Source of the DNA: Aradus depressus
Lineage: Eukaryota > Arthropoda > Insecta > Hemiptera > Aradidae
DNA length: 64,000 bases
Reading direction: 5' to 3'
NCBI GenBank assembly: GCA_963662175.1
Contig: OY759220.1
Coordinates: 2,108,001-2,172,000, forward strand
The position numbers were made by a program, and so were the translations under genes. Under the pieces are notes generated by a model that did not search any database, was not told the DNA's origin, and was given only the letters and a program-made list of their open reading frames with translations. Positions 54,917-64,000 of this stretch are shown here, one piece after another. Each line of letters opens with the position of its first letter. Position 1 is the stretch's first letter.

Positions 54917-57900
54917 TTATTGTGTTGCATCTCCAGCGCCACCCCCACCTCCAACCGCCTCTTTAGAGTTCTCCTCTTCCTTCTTGTTGTCTGTGGGGGC
55001 CGCAGGGGTGGCTCCGTCTGTCACTCCTGCTGGGGGTGTGTCTTCCACTGACTTCTTGTTGCTAATGACAGCTCCTGAGTCCCCGCCACCTTCCGTCGGG
55101 ACTGCCTCTGTTGAACCCGGACTTGTCTTCTCGTCCAGCTCCTCCCCAGCCACTTTCGAGTCCCCAACACTCGTCTCTGTTCCACCTGAAGAACCATCAG
55201 CCTCCTCCTAAAAAAAAATAATAAGTAAATTCAAAAGAACAAAATTGCATTATAAAATATATATACATAATAAAAATATGAACGGTATTGGAAAGAAAAT
55301 CCAAATCAAATCTTCTCTACAATATACATTTTAAAAAAAGCGAAATTTATAATGACACATTTGACACTATTTATCAATTAAACAAGAAGTGAATTTCTAG
55401 AATCAGTAGTTTTTGATGAAGAAAATAAATGACCAAAAAAAAATGTAGGACAAGTGAACGTTTTGTGGTGTGAAATGTCAAATTCAAAAGACTGGCAGTT
55501 GGAGAGGAACCAATGGGTGGTAGAGTACAGGGCGGGAAGTGTTCTGATTGGTCAGTCAGAGTCCCCTCCCCCCTATTGATAACATTATCTCCTCTGCCCT
55601 CAAAATCCTTAACCATTCAGCAGGAGTGCCCAAATTATTTTTAAATCTACCCCCTTCCCGGTGAAACTCAGCAGAATTTCTGATCAACATAACTTCCCCT
55701 ATACTTCAAATAACTGGAGAATTAAAAATAACAATTTTTGAAAAATAAAACCTCATTTAGCCTCTGCTATAAAATGAACCCGAATGACAGATACAGTATG
55801 TATGTTATTGTCCTCTGTAGTCTGGGGACATCCTCTCCTACCTTGGCTGATTCAACTTCTTCCTTCTCGTTCTCTTTAACTGTTGGCTCCCCTTCTCCGT
55901 TTGCTCCACCCGATTCTTCCATTTTTTCTTCCTCCTCTTCTTCCTTCTTACCTCGCCCTCGTCCACGGCCTGATAACAAAACAGTTATTGAACAAGGTTA
56001 TAAAAAAAAATATACTTATACAATATATCTGTGGCTTTCTAGAGGAACGACTTTGATTGTCTTGAGATAATGAAGTTTAAAGGTTTACATTACTCTATTA
56101 AGTCAGAGAAAGTAATTTAATCTCTAATATAACGACACAATGATAAAAAACAATAATCTGGCGTAGCAGCTATCATTTTTATAAATCATACCACACTCTC
56201 ATAGGTCAACATCCTCAGATATCAACATAAAAATATATCCTGAATCATTCATTGGTGTTTTCAGTAAAGTAACAAAATCATATTCAAAGTAAGCCATCAC
56301 ATCCAAATTTGATGAAGGGGTCATTTTAAACATAATTTAGTATGAAAACTGACATAATTGCAGAGATATTGTGAAATAATTCAAATGGACTTGAAAAATA
56401 AAATAAAACTGGTTTATTTAATATATTGTCTAATTTCACTAACTATATATACATGGGAGTACTTTCGGTATTTCTAACATCCTTTCCTCTCCTTTCCTTG
56501 ATAAACCTGAGACTTGTACTTTCATTAGGCTTATTTTTCAACTATTACCTTATTACTTCCTTCCATTGTTAAATTTCTGAATCTATATATACATATATAA
56601 ATAAATATATATAACTTGAGAATTATTATGAATTTGAAGCAATTAATAGTTTTTTTAACTTCTCTTCTTGAAGAATAATCATAGTTTTAAGGCCAAAAAT
56701 AGATTGGCACAATCATTTACCAAGGGCTAAAGTAGTTACATATTCTGTGAGCTCAGGCTGCTCTGGACCTAAGATTGGTGTTATGTCTAATTTCTGCCAA
56801 GAGTAATCACTGTGAATTTTTAATCTTTTGTAAGATGAACGAGGTTCACATACACTCATAATCAGTTGGAAGCCACAAATAACAGTACTAACTCTCAAAG
56901 TAAAATCTCAATTTACCACAATGAAACTATCGGTGGGAGGAAGTCTGAAATTCCTCGCCATCAAATACGACTAATTAATACAAATCGTACCTTTAGCCGG
57001 TGTCTTTTTTTCTCGTTTTACTGGAGGTGGTGTGGGTACTGAGCCTCGCATTGAGGATCGTGTAGTTCGCCTTCCTTCTGGCACATTTTCATCTTTATTG
57101 AAACCCTAAGAACACAAAACACATTCAAATGATTGGCCAACATTTTTTTTTTTTCTTTAGTTTAAATAGCGATAAAATAACACGAAAGTAACCTTTAATG
57201 TAGCTTCGCCTTCCTGGATGGTCCTGGCCAAGCTGGAGCCCCTCTTCCCAGCTTTTCTTCCTCTCTTGGTTGGAGTTTCTTCATTTGTCTCCTATCCCAA
57301 AAAAATAATAATAATAATAATTAAAAAAATAACAAACATTCTCATTGACAAAAGTAATAATTGAAATAAATTTAAACAAAAAAAAAAAAACTGAAGTTAT
57401 TGCAACGAAGTGACATCAAATTAAAAGCCAAAGTCCATAGCGTCCCCCAATAACGCTTATTTTCAAATAACCAATAAGTACGTCACCAAAGACCAATAAT
57501 TTCTCAATAGCATGCAATAATAGATCGGTTTCAACTTACGGCGAATCTAACGTAAACATATAATTTTTAAAAATAATTAAAGAGAGAACAAAAGGAATTA
57601 CCAAGTAACAAACTTAAAAACTATATTTTCAAGTGTTGGAGGGAAACACTCAAATCAAGGCAACATGGCGGCTTACGCTTGGGGTATTTACATACAGCGG
57701 CACGACATACTATACACATTATAAATCAAAATATAAACAAAAACCCAATTGAAAAATACAGTTAAAAATGTATTAATAATTTGAAAGAATTAAAAAAATA
57801 GAAAAAACAACTTGTGCATATAGAAACATGTACTTCATACGGAGTGGGGGCAGTCAAGAGGAGAGGTGCACTATAAACATGAAAATAAATAAAAATATTG

Positions 57901-57963
57901 TATTACCTTATTTAAATTTTCGACAGAATTCTCTGTCTTAACATCACCACTATTTTCCGACAT
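54917..57963 (-). CDS. AT-hook-like, disordered nuclear-type protein, 229 residues
   Basis: Five minus-strand exons join in phase: 57963-57907 (ATG, MSENSGDVKTENSVENLNK), 57291-57193, 57105-56991, 55969-55842, 55207-54917 (TAA); together they total 690 bases. The protein is almost entirely low-complexity. A basic first half has KRGRKAGKRG (about 28-37), RRTTRSSMRGS and PPPVKREKKTPAK. Then comes GRGRGRGKK (91-99), similar to an AT-hook core, followed by an EEEEEE run and a long acidic, G/S/T/A-rich tail ending GGGGGAGDATQ. There is no signal peptide or membrane helix. The make-up suits a small chromatin-associated protein (HMG/AT-hook type), but I do not recognise the orthologue. It is divergent to POP7 across a 601-bp spacer. 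Confidence 0.8.
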
Positions 57964-58564
57964 TTTTCACACAATCAGAACTAAAATAAACCCGTAAAAT
58001 ACACCAAGTCCAAGAGAGGTACACACAACCGGTCTGTTGTTTTACTAATGTTCACTGAGCGGTAGCGTCAGTGCCTTTTGCGCAAGCGCCTTCTTCACTT
58101 CTTGTACTTTCAACTTTAAAGTCTGTTAAAGTAATTTTGAAATATCATCACAAGTTATAAAATATATTTTTTAATTATTATCAAAATACAATTATCTTAA
58201 CTTTTTTCCCCAAAACTATGAAAACTCAGTTTTATCGTTGTTAAAATCGATACTATTTGGTCGATAGAATTAAGTTCCAATCTTGCATTAACGTTTATTT
58301 GTTTTATTTATCTTTGGTAAGTATATAAATGTTTATTGAACAAATTAGACAGTTGAATATCACTAACAATTGAATACAAGGTAAATATGTTCTTCGTTTT
58401 GTATACACCTTCCTTTCATTTTGAATGTTAATCATTGCGTATCATTATCGATTGTGTTTAATATTTTTGTCTAATCAGAAGATAAAATGTAACCTTACAA
58501 TTCTATTGTTCCAGAAAGTATCTAGTCTTACTGTTTGGTATGGAATAATTTTTCAGTTTTTTTA
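57964..58564. promoter_or_regulatory. Likely bidirectional promoter, AT-hook-like gene / POP7
   Basis: A 601-bp spacer separates two divergent start codons. TGCGCAAGCGC at 58079-58089 is close to the NRF-1 (fly ewg) palindrome and is the only GC-rich spot. TCGATA steps at 58246 and 58261 recall partial DRE elements. No TATA box stands out. TTGTTCCAG at 58506-58514 could be the end of a POP7 5'UTR intron. Confidence 0.5.
58079..58089. promoter_or_regulatory. NRF-1/ewg-like site
   Basis: TGCGCAAGCGC differs from the palindromic consensus YGCGCAYGCGCR at the central pyrimidine and at the last base. It lies about 116 bases upstream of the minus-strand ATG. Confidence 0.4.
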
Positions 58565-60190
58565 ATGGACAACGAAGCTTCTAAAAGTCTACCTTCCAAA
58601 AGTTTCTTCAAAGATCATTACAAGCGACAGCGTCATAAGTCTGATTCTGATAATGTTCTGAAAAAGAAAAATCCGTTTCATTGCTCAAAGAAACCAAACG
58701 ATTTTTATGTAACAAATAAATCCAACTTCAAAGTAAGAATATTTCACAAAATGTAAGTATGTTCGTAAGTCTTAATATATTTTTATTAATTGTATTATCT
58801 TTTTTTTCAAGTATCAGATAGCTGAGTGTACGAAACTTATTGAAAAGGGAGAAAACCTGATAAATATCTACGGATTAGGAGCTGCTGTCAATAGGGCTGT
58901 TAATCTTGCTCTGCAGCTTCAAGAAAAGTACAGCCTCGCTTACGATTTAGACGTTAAAACGTATACTACTTATCTTGTTGGTAAGATTGTTTTTAATATA
59001 TTTTTCTTCTTTTAGCATATCATATTGAAGTAAATTAGGTCATCAGCTTTTCATTTTGCTCGTAATGACATTACGCTATCCTTCATAGTTCTTGTACAGA
59101 ACTTTTAAGGATATTAAGTCGAGTTTATATGTTAAGTTTTTATAAAAGCGCCTCTATTTTCTTGATCTGCATATTTTCTCACAGCTATCCGTAGTTAAGC
59201 GAGTAATATAACCAACTGTCAAGAAACTTTCAGATGGGAACTTTCACTTATTAGCCTAACTCATACATGGTTTCCTGAGATTATATTTCCTAAATTCAAT
59301 GGAGATAGAAACTAAACTGATTATCCACTTTTAGTTGTTGGGCAGTTTAGTAGTTGAGATGGAGAAGTGGGCACACTCTTCAACTTTATTTCAACTCAAC
59401 TATATAGTTCCCAACAACAACAATAGTATTAATTTAAAATTCGAACAACTATCGCATGACTCTATTGTGCAACCACACACACCTTCCACTAAAGTCGCCA
59501 TAGTCCCTACTTCGTCGTTATGGCGTCATGTTAGTTATTTAGTGTTATAAGTAAAATCTTTTTACCAACTGTTTTTTATATTAATATTCTTCTGATGTTC
59601 TGTTTATATATGCATACTTTTACTTTTTGTATTTTTTTTAAAGTATTCAGACTTCAAAACTTTCTATTTTGATTTTTTGACGTATTAGGCCTAATCTAGA
59701 ATCGTAAATTTATAATCTCTGAAACTACCGAACGAATTTTGATTAAATTCACAGACTGTTCATCCTGGCGTCCCATTGGTTCTAACATAATTTCAAATTG
59801 TTGGGATTTCCTTGGGAAAAGGGAGGGGGAGAAATTGTAAAGTCGGTTACGTAGTGTTCTTCAATTTGAGCTACAAAACGTTTGTTAGAAGCCGAGATGG
59901 CATTCAGAAAATTTGTGTTTAACTTTCGAATCATTGAACTAAATTTGATTAAACGGACATACTTCGAGAGGTTTCTTAATAAAGGAATCCGGTAAAATTA
60001 ATGCTGGTCGCTTTCATATTTCTCGCTTTACACTTTTTATATTAAAAATTAAATAATTTATTATATTTTATTAACTGTTTTAGATGAAATAGTGGCTGTT
60101 GATGAGAGTGGTGAGGCACATACCCAACAGCGCAGTACATCTTCAGTAAAAGTTTCACTTTTCAAGAAGTCACAATGTTCTTCTCTCTAG
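58565..60190 (+). CDS. POP7: RNase P/MRP protein subunit POP7 (Rpp20), 147 residues
   Basis: Three exons, 58565-58732, 58812-58980 and 60084-60190 (TAG), join in phase with GT/AG. Rpp20 is an Alba-fold protein that pairs with Rpp25 and binds the P3 arm of RNase P and RNase MRP RNA, for tRNA 5'-end and rRNA processing in nucleus and nucleolus. The family signature is clear: PNDFYVTNKSNFK, then NIYGLGAAVNRAVNLALQL (about 75-93) and a closing VKVSLFKK. The first 40 residues are basic and variable, as usual in this family. The start is the ATG at 58565, the first ATG of the frame. The last exon also contains the TMEM203 start codon (60175), so the final 16 coding bases are read in two frames. Confidence 0.93.
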
Positions 60191-63100
60191 AGGAACTCGT
60201 CCAATGGCTCGGACTTACTGTTTTCGAATTATGGATAAATTTAGTTTCTATTTCCGTTTTTATGGTTCTTTTAACACTTAGGTAAGTTTAACATTGTTAG
60301 TAAGCCTTATTTTTGTAACTAAACCTGACGATGGTGCAATATCAAAACCCGTCGTTTGTGTACATTTCTTGTGGAATAGACAATATTAAAAAAATATATA
60401 TATGTTTTATTTATTTAATAGATAATTTGATTGAAACGAAATATTAAGGGTGAACAAATATAGTATTTTCAGGTTATGGAATGTAGCATAGCCATGATGC
60501 TGTTTTAGCAATTTCGAGAGATTATGTATCCAAGTAACAGTTATATTCAACTTTGGGGGGAGGGGGGAGTTAATTTTTTTTTTGACATCACAGGGCCGGG
60601 CTACATTAACGGGAATATTATAGTTTCAGCTTAATGGGAAAATTGAAATTCTTGCACAAAATTTGACATATTTATTTATGTATTATTTATAATTAACGAT
60701 ATTACTGCTGTTAATTGTTTTAACACTACTTTTTTACAATTTATGGTTCCGTAACTTAATGTAATTCCACAAAAAACTGAACCCTTATGGTGAGTGAGAG
60801 TCATAAATTTCGAACCTTCTCACGCAGACGTTTGAAATTTTGTTAACCTGCAGACAGTTCTAAAGTAAATGTTCTGAAAAGAGGAAAGACAGAAAAGTTT
60901 TAAGAATTACAGTGAAAGTTAAAAAAAAAAAAAAGGCTTATAAATGTATTTCAGATATTAAAAGGAACATAATAACTTACTAATTCTAAATATATACACA
61001 TTTGTTATTTTCGCTTGATTAGGTTTTAAGAGAAACTTGAAAAACTACCTAAAAATGTATATCCACCTGTTTTTTTTTCTTTAACTGCTGAAACAAACAA
61101 AAAAAAAAAATCGAAAAAATATGCACATAAGATTACAGGAAAACTATTTTGATTTTGATGTAAAAGTAGGTTTTGAACATTTGAAATGTGTTCTAATGTA
61201 GCTCACCTGGCTGCCGCTAGGGCAGAGGTTGTTGTTCTTGAAACTATAATCAGCTGTTTAGACTCGTTCTGGCACAATTTCACAGCACTGAAACATTTTG
61301 AAATGGATCAATTTAAATAAATAAAAAAAATTAAATATCTTTTAATAATGGAGAAAGAAAATAATTTACTTGTTTGAGTTTCATTTAAACATCTTTTATT
61401 TCATACATTTTAATTCACCTATTTATTTTTTCTCATAATGTTGCTTTTCTTTAAAAAAAATACTATTGATTTTTTTCTTATGGTTCCTCTACTGTAGTAG
61501 TTAGTTATTATGACTCATACCCGGGCTTTAACTACAAGGTCATATCGCCTACTATCAAAGCGCTCTTTCGTCACTCTGGTGGACATGAGCCTGACTCTAC
61601 TATGGGGGTCCTAAATTTTTATTCACCTAGGATAGAGGTCTTTAACGAGTACCTGACATCGAACAGGTCAGGACCATCGCTTAACGTCCCATCCGAAGGA
61701 CCCTCCCAGATAAAATAAACTAAGGCCCTCGGCCGGGTTTCGAACCCACGACCTTGAGCTCAGAAGGCAAGCACGCATACCACTGAGCTACCGGCGCCCC
61801 CTCTATTGTAGTATGTGTATTTTCAGATGTGAAGGTATCACTGAGCAGACAGAGACCAGCTGGTGGATTGTATTCGCCCCTCTCTTCATCGCAGACGCCC
61901 TCAACGCTTACTTCTGTGTCATTGTTCTCATACGAATGTACTTGGAGGCGCTCTACAAGGTAAGCCTCTCCATAATATCAACAATTCCCAAGTACAACCT
62001 AAATGGTATTCCAAGGCAGTTTGGGGTAAAAAAATTGAATGGAAATAAAAATGATTTTAGTTACGTTGTGTTCCTATTTAAATCTCCTTAATAGTGATTG
62101 CATATCCCTGTCTTAGTACCAAAATGTAATAATATGTTAGGGTAGGTTTTATGACTCATGCCCGGGCTTTAACTACGAGGTCATATCGCCTACTACCAGA
62201 GCGCTCTTTCGTCACTCTGGTGGACATGAGCTCGACTCTACTGTGGGAGTCCTAAATTTGAGTCCTAGACATCGTACAGGCTCCGGACCATTGCTTAACG
62301 TCCCATCCGAAGGAGGGCGTGCTTAAGTTTTTACCGTCCAGATAAAATAAACTAAGGGCCTCGGTCGGGTATCGAATCCACGTTCTTGAGCTCAGAAGAG
62401 AAGCACGCATACCACTGAGCTATCAGCGCCCTCTGTAATAATATATAATAAAATGTAGTGTTTTCAACGAGACATATCTGACTGGATTCAGCGGAAAGTA
62501 AATAATGAATCCGATGTTAGTGCAACTCTAAGTATAGTTTTATCTTACAGTTAGTAGGTGTGACTCATATCCGGGCTTTAATGTCGAGATCATATCGCCT
62601 ACTACCAGAGCGGTAGGGTTCCGAGAATGGAACCTTATACCGAGCTGTGCGCGACAGTCCGTCTGTACGGAGCCCATCCCTCATCAAGTCGCTAAGTCTG
62701 TTGGTGGAAAACAGGAGGGATTCATCTCGAGTCCGCAACCATTCCGTCCCAACCATTTGTAGTGGCGGTGGTTGCAGCGGCCAGGTGCTGTTTGGAAGCA
62801 GTGTTTTTATTCACCTAGGTTAGGGAGGGGTCTTTAACTAGTACTGGGACCGTCGCTGAACGTCCGATTCCAAGGACGGCGGGCTCAGGGTTTTTTCACC
62901 TTGAAGATAAAAAACCTAAGGGCTTCGGCCGGGTTTCGAACCCACGATCTTGAGTTACCAGCGCCCTCTGTTCAGTGGGAGAGCGAAAACATCTGATGCT
63001 GCAATACAACTGCAGGTTACTCAGGATGTATTTTTCCGTTGCAGGTTGCGTTTTTCCGAGCAGTGTGGTCCTTCTGTCTCCTCACGGCCGTCTTCACATT

Positions 63101-63218
63101 TGAACTCCTTCTCTGCAAAAAGTTGACTGGGGAAACTTCTTTAGAATACTCAGAAGTTTTGTCCCCCATCTTCATCCTTCTTCAACTGATGGCAGTTAGA
63201 GCCTGTCAACTTCATTGA
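60175..63218 (+). CDS. TMEM203: TMEM203, four-helix ER membrane protein, 137 residues
   Basis: Exons 60175-60281, 61827-61959 and 63045-63218 (TGA) join in phase with GT/AG. Its length matches the vertebrate protein (about 136). Four helices lie near 14-35, 46-70, 82-104 and 115-132. Conserved stretches include MFFSLEELVQWLG at the start, SWWIVFAPLFIADALNAYF in the middle, and FELLLCKKL and FILLQL near the end. In mammals TMEM203 lies in the ER membrane, affects ER calcium stores and has been linked to STING signalling; the role here is inferred from homology. The ATG has A at -3 and lies inside the last POP7 exon, one frame over. No separate first exon or promoter is visible, so it may be the second cistron of a POP7 transcript or start inside POP7. 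Intron 2 holds three SINE-A-type insertions counting the one at the end of intron 1. Confidence 0.93.
61511..61803 (-). repeat. SINE-A, full length, intact head
   Basis: Minus-strand head GGCGCCGGTAGCTCAGTGGT, B box GGTTCGAAACC, and the full tail (TGACTCATACCCGGGC at the left). It ends about 23 bases before TMEM203 exon 2 and may supply part of that acceptor's surroundings. Confidence 0.85.
62152..62434 (-). repeat. SINE-A, full length
   Basis: Head, body and tail are all present, with a changed B box (GGATTCGATACC). It lies in intron 2 of TMEM203, in the same orientation as the neighbours on both sides. Confidence 0.85.
62561..62970 (-). repeat. SINE-A carrying a foreign internal block
   Basis: Family sequence at 62561-62609 and again from about 62806 (CACCTAGGTTAGGGAGGGGT) to the end is split by 62610-62805, which does not occur in other copies (GTTCCGAGAATGGAACCTTA). 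The A-box end of the head is shortened. Confidence 0.75.
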
Positions 63219-63470
63219 ATATATACATATATATGTATCATTTTAGAATTATTGTTTTGTTTTTTTTGTCTGTTTTCTAAAGGTAGAATGGTTTGGTTTT
63301 CGAACTCATGGTAACAAATATAAGTGTTTGCGAGAAATGTCTATTGCTAACCTTTCGAACCTTCAGACTTTAATTTAAAAAATGTTTTTCCATCTTCAAC
63401 CCGAAAATCAGCTATTTTCCCTTTAATTATTTTAATTTTATTATTTATTTTGAAATATATGTAATATATA

Positions 63471-63476
63471 AATAAA
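63471..63476 (+). promoter_or_regulatory. Possible TMEM203 polyadenylation signal
   Basis: AATAAA lies 253 bases after the stop codon and overlaps a second AATAAA. Position and repetition make it a reasonable candidate in AT-rich DNA. Confidence 0.45.
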
Positions 63477-64000
63477 ATAAATTTGTTTACAAATTTTGTA
63501 AGCAATATTTATACATATGGGTACATTCCAAATCAAATGGGTCACCTAAAAAAAAAAAAAAGTTTTAAGGCTATAAATGTTTATATTCATTAGACCTCTA
63601 GAAATCAACTTATTTTGAAAATTATGCGAAAATGATCGCAATTGAATCTGTGTTGAATTCACTTTCAGAAACGATATCTCAAAAAGAAAAAATTCATGTC
63701 AGATCTATTAAAACTATATATCCACCAAGTTTGAGCCAAATCGTGTTTTTTTTTTTTTTTTTTTTTTAAACGCTCCACATGGAATTACTTATATATATAT
63801 ATATATTGTTTTTTGTAAGTTGAGATTTGTCAGTTGGATTAGAGAGTTTCATTCACTGCAAGCCATGACCATTATCAAGAAAGAAATTACACTTTCCATA
63901 TATTTAAGCACTTATCATCAGGATTACTTCTTTTAGAGCGTATAAAACTTTCGAGTTTGTGGCATAAAAAAATCAATTAAATATATCAATAAATCTAAAA

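Noticed and set aside
54885..55211. Plus-strand 108-codon Pro/Ser-rich ORF
   Set aside because: It is the antisense of the last exon of the AT-hook-like gene, whose exons join in phase.
55738..56070. Plus-strand 110-codon Ser-rich ORF
   Set aside because: It is the antisense of the AT-hook-like gene's acidic exon (55842-55969).

Overview
This window is AT-rich nuclear DNA of an arthropod, most likely an insect. Its genes have many small exons bounded by GT/AG. It carries tRNA-derived SINEs, an R1-clade non-LTR retrotransposon (a clade typical of arthropods), jockey- and Penelope-like remnants, a TIR element, minisatellites and long poly-C/G tracts. Nothing looks bacterial. The order Hemiptera is only a guess. 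Gene models were built by hand from reading frame, splice sites and matching intron phases; no transcript was available.

Layout. (1) 943-9795, plus: the last 11 exons of a perlecan (trol)/agrin-type basement-membrane protein (LG-EGF-EGF-LG-LG). A skippable acidic exon lies inside the last LG domain. (2) 9.8-18.3 kb: 3' flank with a GIY-YIG remnant, a nested TIR element and a partial duplication of the flank itself. (3) 18351-37881, minus: a complete 12-exon gene for a 470-residue seven-helix membrane protein resembling the membrane core of PRRT3/PRRT4. Its introns hold an R1-like element with a 652-bp tandem duplication, a foldback element and many SINEs. (4) 37.9-54.9 kb: gene-poor DNA with a second, recently inserted R1-like copy, two minisatellites and G/C tracts. 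(5) 54917-57963, minus: a five-exon, 229-residue disordered, basic/acidic, AT-hook-like and probably nuclear protein. (6) 58565-60190, plus: POP7/Rpp20, a subunit of RNase P/MRP, head to head with the previous gene over a 601-bp spacer. (7) 60175-63218, plus: TMEM203, a four-helix ER membrane protein. Its start codon lies inside the last POP7 exon, so the two reading frames overlap by 16 bases.

The most notable observations are the overlapping POP7/TMEM203 frames (a probable dicistronic or shared-exon locus), the compact seven-helix gene recovered from phase-matched exons, the symmetric acidic cassette in the last LG domain, and the R1-like copies with visible target-site duplications. I saw no CRISPR array, operon, rRNA gene or free-standing tRNA gene.
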